A program made the translations under genes and the position numbers. The notes under the pieces are model-generated. The model saw only the letters and a program-made list of their open reading frames with translations, was not told where the DNA came from and ran no database searches. Below are positions 1-9,030 of a stretch of DNA of 64,000 nucleotides, piece after piece; positions within the stretch are counted from its first letter, which is position 1; each line of letters starts with the position of its first letter. Source of the DNA: Heliopora coerulea (lineage: Eukaryota > Cnidaria > Anthozoa > Scleralcyonacea > Helioporidae); NCBI GenBank assembly GCA_030142905.1, contig JASJOG010000143.1, forward strand, positions 473,001 to 537,000, written 5' to 3'.

Positions 1-1040
1 ACTGAAGTCATTCTTGCCTATACTCTAACAATAATACGTTAAGTGGTTTACCGACCGTCAAGCCGCACGCAGCATCGCCAAAGTCGGTAGTATGAAGAAA
101 GATTTACACCGTATTGCCTTAAGAATTTACCAGTTATATTTGTAACACAGAATTGGGCTCGAAGTCGAGTGGGTCCCATGTACTGAAATCAAAAGAGCCG
201 ATTTCATAAGTAGCCTTATCGACCTAGAAGTCGAATAAATCACTTCCGTATATTTCAACACTTTGCAACGCGCATGGGGCGCACCCACCGTAGATTGCTT
301 CGCGAATTATATCATCACAAAAACGGCACGATTCATAGCATAGGAAACCGGGGTGCGCGGAGGTTGACTTTTTCGTACAATACTTGACGGAAGAAAGTTG
401 CCTCGTGGTTCCCCCCGTCACCCTTGTCACCAGAGCCTTACACTACCTCCATAAACAAAAGGCACTTGCTGTAGTAGTAGTTTCGTATTGGCCCTCATGA
501 TCTTTCTGGCCATTTATCTCCAAGCGTTTGGCTTATTTCATTATCGACTACCAAGTATTCCAAAGCGCGGAAGCGTTAACACACGGAAGGACCACTGATG
601 TACTTCTAGGTTCAAACAGGTTCCTTGGCTAAATATTGGCACTCAGGATGAAATTCTACCAGACAATTTACATATTAGCGACCACACAGCAAAAACGGAA
701 GGTGTTCGGGCAATTAACGACTAATCGATTGGAGCCTGTTCAGGAGCACTGCCATTAACGTAAAGGGTGCCGGACGCAACGAGAAAGGCACTGGCCGCAA
801 CACTAATTTGCGCTGAACTCAACGAAAAGACGCTGGACAACGGCCCAAGCACACTGCATAAAACTTAACCTTATTACGTAAAGTAGAACGTCTACACGGA
901 GTAACGTGCATTACATCGTAAGCGTCCACCAATGTTTATTTCTTCTTTTCAGTCGTTTCGTACCTGCGAGGAGTAGAGAAAAGTTCTTGAAAATATTAGG
1001 CGAAGCCCAACTTCCAACCTTTTAAGGTGAGTTTAAATGT
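1..1040. other. No recognisable gene
   Basis: I recognise nothing here. A short minus-strand open frame at 224-430 has a cysteine-rich stretch (several C-x2-C spacings) and could be an exon, but it has no family I know and no clear splice borders. Around 770-860 there is a loose repetition of short GC-richer words of the type GCACTGGACGCAACGA, too irregular to call an array. Confidence 0.4.
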
Positions 1041-1059
1041 GCTACTGCAAGAGTGAAAT

Positions 1060-1520
1060 CTGATTATTGTTTTATTGTTAGATTAGAGCTTATCTATTTC
1101 AGCATTCAAGGCTGTTTCATCCGCAACCAACCAAGGTCAGGGGCATCAGCCTGCTGTACAGATTGCCTTCTGGTCCTTGGGCTAACATGGCGGGTATGCC
1201 CACACCTCTTCGAGCTGCCAGCCAATTCAGGCAGGCTGAGGCTTTTGGCTACCTGTCTACCCATCTGGCAAGGCAGGGACACCATTCCCTCGGTCATCTC
1301 ATCAAAGCCTGCTCGTTTTATAGAGACCACTGGCTTCGATATCAATGTCCTGCCTACCTATGTCTGGCTTATTTTCGGAGTTTCTTTCTCTTAGATAAGC
1401 TGTCATCCGAAGCTGAAGAGTCTTATCCACCCTTGGCTTAGTGGTTGCTGGCACATGCCAAAGGTGCCACCCCAGACTCTGGTGGGGGGAGCGTTCACAT
1501 TCCCGTAGTAGGCTGAAGAT
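1060..1520. repeat. Unclassified GC-richer block with overlapping short ORFs
   Basis: The stretch is richer in GC than its surroundings and carries short open frames on both strands (about 1053-1441 plus, 1106-1345 minus) with no domain I recognise. It ends in a short hairpin (CCACC...GGTGG near 1470-1490). It looks like part of a dispersed element, but only one copy is in the window. Confidence 0.25.
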
Positions 1521-1540
1521 GTGCTAGTTCTACTCCAGTT

Positions 1541-1650
1541 TATTATTATTTTTATTATTATTATTTAATATCATTATTGTTATTAATAATCATTATTGTT
1601 ATTAAATAATGTTATTAAATAATCATTATTGTTATTATCATTATTAATAA
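1541..1650. repeat. ATT/TAA-rich low-complexity tract
   Basis: Imperfect repetition of ATT, TTA and ATTGTT words in the intergenic region just beyond the last visible kinase exon. Confidence 0.8.
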
Positions 1651-1884
1651 GTTAATACCGACCTGGTGAAACGTCCTTATAGAACATCAGTGGATAACTC
1701 AAGGCATGAGATATTCCAGCATAAGGTCTGCAACCATTTACCAGAGCAAGGAGCACACTTCCCAAAGCCCACGTAGTTTCTTTACGTGGATCAAACTTTT
1801 TCTGTGTAAGATACTCTGGAGGCCAGTTTATCGGTGTTCCTAAATTATCAAACATGTTCACGTGAATATAAATATTTGGCTTTT

Positions 1885-2065
1885 TTATCATTAACTCCTT
1901 CCCGACGAGATGTCTCCCCTTAACGAGTAAAATCATCTTGCGTTAGCCAGAGTTAAATCATAGAAGTCGTATTCTGCTGGGAAAAAGTTGATTGAGAAAG
2001 TTCTAATTCAGATTGTTAACTCTTTCCCAGTTGGAGGTCTACCCTTGATGAGTGAAATAGTCTGG
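1885..2065 (-). repeat. Interspersed repeat with CTCTGGCTAACG motif
   Basis: Two diverged tandem copies of a short repeat whose minus strand reads CTCTGGCTAACGCAAGATGA followed by a TTTTACTCGT-like block. Related copies lie at about 5035-5080, 5460-5560 and 47735-47800, so this is a dispersed family. Confidence 0.6.
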
Positions 2066-2130
2066 CATTAGAGAGAGCGAAATAAGGCAAGACTAATCCT
2101 CTCAGAAAAGAGCAATAATTCATGAGGAAA

Positions 2131-2399
2131 ATACAAAAGAAAATCATAACCCTGTTGGGTCTTTATAAGTGATAAAGACACGTGTGATTTCATACGTGAA
2201 GAAGAAGTTCATTTTTTCGGCTTACAAAAGATAAATTTCCAAACTTTCTTCGCAAATTAGCGTATTAGAAGGTTCATTTTTGAAGACATCTAAAAAAGTC
2301 GCAGTTCGTGCTTTATCGGATCTAAAACACTCGGCTATCTCCTCGTGTTTTAAATCCCGATAAAGCACTCCTGCTCGGTTTTTAGATATTATATTATTG

Positions 2400-2400
<1 letters not shown>
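2131..2400 (-). repeat. Interspersed repeat with internal 23-bp hairpin, next to (TA)n
   Basis: At 2308-2368 the sequence folds back: GTGCTTTATCGG-ATCTAAAACAC pairs with GTGTTTTAAAT-CCCGATAAAGCAC across a short loop. The wider block (starting at CATGAGGAAAAT) is found again in inverse orientation at about 6222-6495 and more loosely at 3616-3700 and 46390-46640. It is always beside a (TA)n tract or a PLE fragment. Confidence 0.6.

Positions 2401-2441
<41 letters not shown>
2399..2441. repeat. (TA)n microsatellite
   Basis: Uninterrupted alternating TA directly upstream of the Penelope-like element. Confidence 0.95.
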
Positions 2442-2448
<7 letters not shown>

Positions 2449-2464
2449 GATAGATTTTTCAATT

Positions 2465-3230
2465 GACAACAGAGTGCTCAGTACCACAGAGGTAGAGCGA
2501 TGTTAATATTGTTAATGATAAGGCTTTGTGCTGCTACTCTGAGTTTCACGCTCTTCAGCGATCTTCAGGCAACTAATGAAGTTCCGCTTCGGTTGGCGTA
2601 TGTGGGATGACTTGTTGGTGGAATGAATACCCTCTGAAAGGAAAATTCCCTCTGAAAAATGCCCTCTGAAAGGAAATTGCTTAGCAGAAGGAATCATTTA
2701 CCAGGCCAACGTGACAACTACCGACGGAACGAACACGAAACAATATATAGGAATGACAGCCAACAACTTCAAACAACGATACAACAACCATTTGAAATCT
2801 TTTCGGAACGAGAAATACGCAAACGAGAAGGAACTTTCTAAACACATTTGGGACTTAAAAAGGAAAAATATGCCATTTTCATCTATTTGGTCAGTTTTGA
2901 AACGTGCGGAGACGTACTCAGCTGGAGGAAAACGATGTAACCTTTGCCTAGAAGAAAAACTGATGATATCGAAGGCCGACAAAAGAAATTTATTAAACAA
3001 ACGGACAAAAATAATCTCTAAATGCCGCCACGAAAATAAATTTTATGTCAAGAACTTTTGCCGACGAAAGAATACTGTGACATCACTGTCTACCCACCAA
3101 CAAGTCATCCCACGTATGCCGGAAATTATAAACGCCAACCGAAGCAGAACTTCATTAGTTACCTGAAGATCGCTGAAGAGCGTGAAACTCAGAGTAGCAG
3201 CACGAAGACTTATCATTAAAAATATGTATT

Positions 3231-3235
<5 letters not shown>
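2465..3235 (+). mobile_element. Penelope-like element, 5'-truncated, with inverted 3' end
   Basis: The right part (2671-3235) is the 3' end of a Penelope-like element: a GIY-YIG coding stretch, then a UTR. The left part (2485-2640) is the same UTR in inverse orientation: the blocks TTCACGCTCTTCAGCGATCT and its complement, and the CCACCAACAAGTCATCCCAC block, occur on both sides. This inverted-end layout and strong 5' truncation are typical of the family. The left end starts with GAGTGCTCAGTACC...GTAGAGC, a motif that recurs at every PLE fragment in the window. Both ends abut (TA)n tracts. Confidence 0.8.
2671..3166 (+). pseudogene. GIY-YIG endonuclease domain of a Penelope-like retroelement (fragment)
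   Basis: The reading frame has no usable ATG and begins inside the protein (CLAEGIIYQ context), so it is a fragment. It contains YIGMT followed by FKQRYNNH, which is the YIG half of the GIY-YIG nuclease with its catalytic arginine helix, then ELSKHIW (metal-binding glutamate region) and a late C-x2-C (CNLC) with EKL, all characteristic of the C-terminal domain of Penelope-like proteins. The reverse transcriptase part is absent. In the family this domain nicks target DNA for retrotransposition. The neighbouring inverted UTR supports the assignment. Confidence 0.85.
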
Positions 3236-3262
<27 letters not shown>

Positions 3263-3296
3263 TAAACATACATAAATATACATATAAATGTTTTTA

Positions 3297-3335
<39 letters not shown>

Positions 3336-3360
3336 TATATATATGAATATATAACTGAGA
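3228..3360. repeat. (TA)n-rich tract
   Basis: Long TA/ATAC-rich simple sequence following the PLE 3' end. Confidence 0.9.
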
Positions 3361-3369
3361 TGATAATGT

Positions 3370-3464
3370 TTACGATGATTCCAAGAGTGCTCGATACCAT
3401 ATGGGGCAGAGCTTAAATGTAGTAAGATTTAGCAACCATATACTCTTAAGCAAAATCTTACTAC

Positions 3465-3480
<16 letters not shown>
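3370..3480 (+). mobile_element. Short PLE terminal fragment (foldback)
   Basis: Contains the recurring motif GAGTGCTCGATACC then CAGAGC (3385-3412), followed by a small inverted repeat (TAGTAAGATTT / AAATCTTACTA) and then TA repeats. The same design (motif, foldback, TA tract) is seen near 6763 and 50625. Confidence 0.55.
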
Positions 3481-3509
<29 letters not shown>

Positions 3510-3615
3510 CACACATATATGTATATATATGTCTTTATATACAATAATATATATGTTATGCAGTTATATATATATTTAAAAACATATACATATATATATA
3601 TGTTTTTAAAATTCA

Positions 3616-3700
3616 TTAATAATCCATGAGGAAATTACAAAAGAAAACAATCGTTTTGCGTATTTAAATGTGATACATTAACAAATACAATTTTTAAAAA
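3616..3700 (-). repeat. Diverged copy of the 2131-2400 repeat
   Basis: Begins with ATCCATGAGGAAATTACAAA, closely matching the start of the copy at 2121, then diverges. Confidence 0.45.
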
Positions 3701-4004
3701 CGTGATAATATATAGAAAAACAATAAAAGATAAGCTAAATCTGTTTAAAAACTTTTCGAGATAAATTATAGTTAAAATAAATCAAGAAAGAAATTCCAAG
3801 TACTAAACTTTTATTCCAAGGATAAAAATTACAAAAGCTTGGATGTTTCTATCAGCACTTTACCACTTGTATTCCTTTTCATAAAATTTTTGTATCATTT
3901 TAAACAGAAATCTTAGCGTGTTTCGAATTTTAAAAATTGAGTTGCAGGCTCAAAATATTTAGACGAGGTTTCGTATTTCCAAATGAAATTATTAAAATAT
4001 AAAT

Positions 4005-4165
4005 CACGATACGAACTTGCACCTAGCTCACCATCTGAGTCTTGGTAGCTCAATGGTTAGAGCGTCTCACCGGTCATCAGAAGGTTGTGTGTTCGATCCC
4101 CGTCTGGGGCTCACAAATCATTTACCGAATATACAGCTTGACGATCTATCATCTCTCTTATGATG
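4005..4165 (+). repeat. tRNA-derived SINE, family A
   Basis: The tRNA-like head at 4037-4112 has an A box (GGTAGCTCAATGGTTAG) and B box (GTTCGATCCC) in tRNA order and an acceptor-like pairing of GAGTCTT with GGGGCTC. The anticodon arm is poor and the same unit recurs at least eight more times in the window, with a shared tail ending in an AAGATCGTTCATCTAC-like block. That makes it a SINE head rather than a working tRNA gene. Confidence 0.75.
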
Positions 4166-5024
4166 GAATATATCTCTTATGGAATATGACAGAATGCATA
4201 TTATAATAAAACGCTTTGAAGCCATCATAACTATTTTAAGATTACTTTTTTAAATAACATTCACAGCTAAGCAAAACTAGAGGCTATTTACGTGCTTAAG
4301 CGCTGCATATATAGTAATCTTTTCTGTAAATGGAGGAAATATGTTATAAAATTTTTTTCTAAGGTATTGAAATAAGAGATGAAAATTTTACCAAGGAAGG
4401 TAAAGTGTAGATTATTTTCCAATGCCGTATTTTTCATGAAAATATATGCAAAATGATAAGTTTGTACTGTAAAATATCAATTTGCAGCTCACCAAACAGT
4501 TTCCACCACGTGCGTCAAGCACTCTAAATTTTTGAAAGATTTGAGTTTCTGCCATTAAGATATCACTGTGAACAGCCACTTTTAAAATTTATCAAACATA
4601 CTTACCAACTTTTTCGTGGAATCATTGCAAAGGTTTGTATTTCCTTGCCATCCCAAAGTCAATCAGTTTGACATCATGGCTGTCATAATTGTACAAAATG
4701 TTACCTAATTTAACATCTCGGTGTACAAATCCTTTCTTTTCCATGGCTTTAAGTACGCTCGTTACTCGACGTACAATTCCTCTTGCTAGCTCTTCTGAAA
4801 GTGGCAACAGGTCGTCACAAGCTAGCTCAAGCAGATGCTTAGAGTTCACTGGTCTTTCAGTTATTATAATAAAGTTATCCTCTGACAATTTATGGTAGTG
4901 CAAAACTTGATAGCTGCTGGATGATCCTGGATCTTACGCATGAAATAAACTTCAGCAGGAACCAGGCCAAACTGTTTATCCTAAATAAAAAACGAGCTGT
5001 CTGTAAATGGTTTACTCTGTATAG

Positions 5025-5560
5025 TCGGTGAAGCCTCCTCTGGACGATGTGAATCGTCTAACGTTAGCCAGAGCAAAATTATAAACGTTCGATTCAAGCC
5101 AATGCGCATGCTATAAAATATCCGGCTATAAAACGCATGCGCGTACATTAAAACGCAGATTTAGTCAGACTACTGGGCTAAACTTGACGTGTAACCAATC
5201 ATTTAACCATGAATAACTAGTGATAAAAGGATACCGTTTTTACAATAATTAGTCGGAAACTACGTTATGTGTTCTACCTTTGAGTCAGCAACTTTGTTGG
5301 AACATTGATTACATGACTTTTAAAAAAACAAGAATACTTCATTATTAGTTTCCTGGAAGCTTTGGAAATATTACAACTTCACAACTTTCAGTTCTAAAGG
5401 AATATAAGCACAAAAGGTGGAACTCAATTGTCTGACCGCGTCTTTAGTGTTTATTCTTTGGTTAAGTTAACTCTTTCCTGGCCCAATAAGACTTGTGTTA
5501 TTTTACTCTGGCTAACGTCAGACAATTTTACACGTCATGGGAAGAGCTTTCGCATTGAAA
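5025..5560. repeat. Two copies of the CTCTGGCTAACG repeat in opposite orientation
   Basis: Minus-sense copy around 5035-5080 (GTCTAACGTTAGCCAGAGCA) and plus-sense copy around 5470-5560 (ATTTTACTCTGGCTAACGTC, then an ATTTTACACGTCA block). They belong to the family seen at 1885 and 47735 and lie in a kinase intron. Confidence 0.55.
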
Positions 5561-6163
5561 GACTTTAAGCAGAAAGTTAGAAACTCTTTGGAGAAAATTT
5601 GGTCAAATCGTAAAGGAGCTTTGCAAATGTTCTTGAAAACATTAGGAAAGCGTCAAGCAAATATGGAATAAAGTTTTACATTTTTGCAGTTTGGTCAATT
5701 AACATTCTATCAGGGGTGGCGCCTGAGGTGGGCATAGGGAGCTACAGTCCCCGTCGGGGAATATTATCTCCACAATTAGGAAAAATTCAACAATTTGTTG
5801 GAAAGTTGTCATTGGTGATACCACATTTTGATATTGTTCAAACTATAAGTACTTGTGTTTAATTTAGTAAAGAAAGATAGTAGACTCTTCTCTTCATGTC
5901 AAACCTAAAAGTAAACTGTTTCTAGTCAGTTGTTGTGATTATTTCTTTCGAAAGATAACATGATGTTTTTAATCTTGAAATATTTCTTCTAAAATACTTC
6001 AAATAAGTTTTATTGGAGGAAGAGAGTAACGAGTGGCGATGAATTATTAGATCTTCAAAGCGTTACCTTCAGATACGTCTGCACGTCCTTGAACTTCAAC
6101 ACCTTTATTGCAACCTATTGGCAGAAAAATAGAATTTATTAAATATTACATGTACAAATGTAT

Positions 6164-6166
6164 ATG

Positions 6167-6216
<50 letters not shown>
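6164..6216. repeat. (TA)n microsatellite
   Basis: Uninterrupted TA dinucleotide run in the intron between the VAIK exon and the glycine-loop exon. Confidence 0.95.
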
Positions 6217-6220
<4 letters not shown>

Positions 6221-6221
6221 A

Positions 6222-6495
6222 TTTAAAAATTTAGCAGGAGTGCAAATTAGGATTTAGAACAGGAGGTGATAGCTGAGTGTTTTAGATCCAATAAAGCATG
6301 TAACGCGTGTTTTTTGAAAGGCTTCTAAAATGAACCTCTTAATACGCTAATTTGCAAAGGATGTTTGGATATTTATGTTTTCTAAGTTCAAAAAATTAAC
6401 TTTTTCAAATATAAAGTCACATGTGTCTTTCTCACATATAAAGGCCCTACACGGTTATAATTTTCCTTCCGATTTTCCTCATGAATTATTAATAA
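6222..6495 (+). repeat. Inverse copy of the 2131-2400 repeat
   Basis: Shares TAATACGCTAATTTGCAAAG, the AAAACAC-like blocks and the CCTCATGAATTATTAAT terminus with the copies at 2131-2400 (opposite strand) and 46390-46640 (same strand). It is flanked by TA repeats on both sides. Confidence 0.55.
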
Positions 6496-6504
6496 ATTTA
6501 TATA

Positions 6505-6665
6505 TATATGGGTATATGTCTATGACTATGTCCACGTCCATGTCTATTTCCATGTCTATGTCCATGTCCATGTTCATGTCCATGTTTTTGTCTATCACTA
6601 TGTCTGTCTATGCATATGTCTACGTATATGTATATGTATATGTGTACGGATATGTATGTGCATGC
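6505..6665. repeat. Degenerate ATGTCT/ATGTCC hexamer-like repeat
   Basis: A run of ATGTCT, ATGTCC and TATGTC words. It makes a spurious Met-Ser repeat frame on the plus strand and an HGHGH frame on the minus strand. Confidence 0.8.
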
Positions 6666-6719
6666 TGAAATATATATGAGCATATTTACACACACATATA
6701 TATATATATATATACAGCA

Positions 6720-6878
6720 ATGATGAGTACCACGAAGGTTACAGCGTTGATATGAAAATATAGAGCGCTCAATACCGTTGCTGGTAGAGCGAATAAATAA
6801 ATACGAAAGACAAAAATTTTGCTGTCACTACTACAAATTTGTCTTTCGTATTTATATATATATATATATATATATATA
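6720..6878 (+). mobile_element. PLE terminal fragment with foldback
   Basis: Two versions of the shared motif (around 6722 and 6763, GAGCGCTCAATACC...GGTAGAGCG), then an inverted repeat (AAATACGAAAGACAAA / TTTGTCTTTCGTATTT at about 6799-6853) running into a TA tract. Confidence 0.55.
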
Positions 6879-6906
6879 GTAGGCCGAAACGGTTCCTTCT
6901 GTAGTT
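6878..6906 (+). ncRNA. 3' half of a hammerhead ribozyme
   Basis: The sequence AGTAGGCCGAAACGGTTCC then TTCTGTAGTT matches the 3' half (loop II to stem I) of the complete hammerhead at 7086-7137. It starts abruptly at the TA tract, so the CTGATGA half is missing, and the cleavage triplet reads TTC instead of GTC. It is inactive as it stands. Confidence 0.7.
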
Positions 6907-7085
6907 AGATAACCCTCTATGGCCTTTTGGTTCATATTGAGCACTCTACAGGATGAGTCATGTCGCAAGCGAATTTGCGCACGCTCAATAGTCTCTAGTT
7001 AGAGCACTCTGACATGGCTTAGATGTGCCACATGTGTGGGACATTTGAGTTGCCTCTATAATATAAGCTTCTCCATCCTGCTCGT

Positions 7086-7134
7086 CAGCACTACACTGAT
7101 GAGGCCCAGTAGGCCGAAACGGTTCCGTCTGTAG

Positions 7135-7137
<3 letters not shown>
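7086..7137 (+). ncRNA. Type I hammerhead ribozyme, complete core
   Basis: CTGATGA at 7096-7102; stem II GGCC (7103-7106) with GGCC (7112-7115) closed by a CAGTA loop; GAAA at 7116-7119; stem III CGG (7120-7122) with CCG (7125-7127) and a two-base loop; cleavage triplet GTC at 7127-7129; stem I ACTACA (7090-7095) pairing perfectly with TGTAGT (7130-7135). All conserved core bases are present. The very short stem III is typical of retroelement-borne hammerheads. In that family the ribozyme self-cleaves the element's transcript; here that activity is inferred from the fold only. Confidence 0.85.
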
Positions 7138-7177
<40 letters not shown>

Positions 7178-7316
7178 TAAAACTTTTAGTAGTCTCTTAG
7201 AGTTTCAAGCTTATTTATTTACTATCTGGTCTATCTTATAAGATATTGAGCACTCTACATAAAGTCAATTGAGAATCTCTCATGCTGTAATGTATTATAT
7301 ATATGTAAATATTTGC

Positions 7317-7344
<28 letters not shown>
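7138..7344. repeat. (TA)n tracts around a PLE terminal motif
   Basis: TA runs at about 7138-7172 and 7312-7344 flank a fragment with minus-sense ATTGAGCACTCTAC at 7244. Confidence 0.8.
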
Positions 7345-7348
<4 letters not shown>

Positions 7349-7519
7349 ATGTACATAAGTATGTAATTATATGGCATTATTTGACAAATAGCTACTTATT
7401 GGTTACGTTGCACTTACTGGTAACTTTTCGTTATTGTTGATAGAGTAGCCTTTGTAAACAGTGGCATAACTTCCTTTACCAATTTTACCATTCTTGCAGC
7501 AGTAATATATTGGACCTAG

Positions 7520-8180
7520 AAAAACAGAAATAAAAATATCTCTTAAAGATGTCCAATCTAGCAGATCATGATGACCACAAATCATCAAAGACTGCAGCTC
7601 GACCTAAAACGTGAAATAGAATTACTCATGGCACCATGTTTGATCGTGTTCGGGGAACTTCCTGAACTTAATGGAACATGGAGAGTATAAATATTCTTTA
7701 AACATACTTTCTAATGGATAGACTTGAAGAATTATATGTGAGCAGAAATCTTGTGAAATATCTCTAAGGTGGTTTTGGCTCATTCAGCTTGGTATGTCTT
7801 GATTTAGGATAAGAAGGAAGAAGCTGGATACCAGTTCATTTTGGTAAAATATTGAGTTGAGAACTATCCGTTTTCAGTATTGTACTCTGCAGTATTATCG
7901 CGTATTTCACTTTTTAAGTTCGAGTTAACACTCAGGGAGGTAAGTAATGGAGCCAGAGGGGTCAGAAATGAGGGTGGTGGGACACCTTGATCCCCTCTTT
8001 CTTGGTGAGAGGGCTGGAGTATGTTAGGTCCTTCCCACTTTTTAACTGGCTACAAATAAAACTTCAAACTTTTGGGTGCCTCATGAGATCGTTGTTGAAT
8101 TAAAGATTGTTTTTTCTAAGAGCCTTTAGTAAATCACAAACTCGATTTCCAACAAAATTCAGGCTAACGTTTCTGACACT
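7520..8180. other. No gene seen upstream of the first visible kinase exon
   Basis: Presumed intron or 5' side of the kinase gene. I see no further exon, RNA or repeat that I can support. Confidence 0.4.
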
Positions 8181-8455
8181 TTTGTAATGATCGTGGCCAG
8201 AAGGTATAGCTGAGAAGGAGGAGTAGCATTAGGATCAGGGTTAGGATAGGTTAGGATTAGGGTTAGGTTTGGGTTTAAGTTTAGGGTTAGTTCTAGCCCA
8301 AGCGCTAACACTAGCTCTTACACTAACCCTAACCCTTACCCTAATCCTAACCGTTACCTTTACCGTAAACGTAAACCTACCCCTACCCTCAACCCTAACC
8401 CTTACCCTAATCCTAAACCTTCTCAGGTATATCTTCTAGCCACGACCCTTGCATA
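8180..8455. repeat. Foldback of telomere-like repeats
   Basis: Degenerate TTAGGG units run rightward (about 8225-8295), then change to CCCTAA units (8315-8410). The flanks are also inverted copies: GGCCAGAAGGTATAGCTGAGA near 8192 against TCTCAGGTATATCTTCTAGC near 8413. The whole is therefore a hairpin element with telomere-like filling, not a chromosome end. Confidence 0.75.
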
Positions 8456-9030
8456 ATGAGGGCAATTGGCCATTGGGGTTTTTAAATTTGAAGCACACTG
8501 TCACTCATATCCATGCAAAGATTGGGATCTCACAGGGGTCCCCAGTTTTACTGTCGTTCCGACGTCTTTGAATGGAGCCTGTTATCCATGAAAAGATCTT
8601 GAGGTTGCAATATTGCTAATTTGCTAAGAGCGAAAAAAGTGTAGATTTTATACTCCTTCTCTGGCATCTTGTAAAACACTGCTGTAAGATGGATTCCATG
8701 CTCGGGGTAGGTATTTAGCCCACGATATTGAGGATGACTGTATAGTTATACAAAAGTAGGGCTTTACAATATACAAGTAATATTACACCCAAAATAACCT
8801 CTTGCAAACGAAGATATCTGATTCCCTCGACTAGATATCAGGTCAGATTCTCTATCACAAATATACCCGGTCGTTTATTGAGTTACTCGGAATTAGGCCT
8901 TCGTTTTCGTGGAAACATCTTAGTCGGGCATATCATATCACCTCACCAGCTAATCACTAATGAGTCTTGTAGGAAGCGTTTTGATTGGTTAACATATTAG
9001 TCGGATTGACCATTGATCTCGCCGATGAGT
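8455..9030. other. Probable 5' flank or 5' UTR of the LINE
   Basis: No ORF of note. It precedes ORF1 of the retrotransposon; the exact element start cannot be set from one copy. Confidence 0.4.

Larger units (their letters stand above)
6878..7137 (+). mobile_element. PLE terminal repeat unit bounded by two hammerhead copies
   Basis: GAAAC of the partial hammerhead (6886) and GAAAC of the complete one (7116) are 230 bp apart, so one full repeat unit plus the edge of a second is present, as in the tandem pseudo-LTRs described for hammerhead-bearing Penelope-like elements. Inside are minus-sense copies of the ATTGAGCACTCTAC motif (6935 and a variant near 6994). Confidence 0.65.
1659..7515 (-). 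pseudogene. PIM-like serine/threonine kinase, four exons, disrupted
   Basis: Minus-strand exons: 7418-7515 (glycine-rich loop GKGSYATVYKG), 6067-6114 (VAIK, ATP-binding lysine), 4606-4980 (helix C region, HRDVKLGN catalytic loop, DFG as LIDFG) and about 1659-1839 (PPEY activation-segment end, then WALG of helix F). Each edge has AG/GT consensus and the codon phases fit. The order and spacing match a eukaryotic kinase domain; the HRD context and the lack of the usual Asp before the WALG motif resemble the PIM group. Two breaks lie in the third exon: the frame shifts by one base near 4904-4911 and a TGA sits at 4622-4624, between DFG and the exon end. The last lobe (subdomains X-XI) and any N-terminal domain are not seen. 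Either a pseudogene or an assembly carrying errors. The 5' extension of the last exon's open frame (1840-1936) is intronic repeat. Confidence 0.75.

Noticed and set aside
1053..1441. Overlapping frames as a gene
   Set aside because: Open on both strands with no domain or splice logic; probably part of a dispersed repeat.
2698..3000. Minus-strand frame across the GIY-YIG fragment
   Set aside because: Shadow of the plus-strand Penelope-like coding sequence.
4037..4112. Working tRNA gene
   Set aside because: Degenerate anticodon arm, position 33 not T, and at least eight similar copies with a common tail show a SINE head. The same reasoning applies to the heads at 30262, 37760, 47245 and 50258.
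6375..6695. Met-Ser and His-Gly repeat proteins
   Set aside because: They are translations of a degenerate ATGTCT/ATGTCC simple repeat.
8225..8410. True telomere or simple interstitial telomere
   Set aside because: Units are degenerate, orientation flips in the middle and the flanks are inverted copies.
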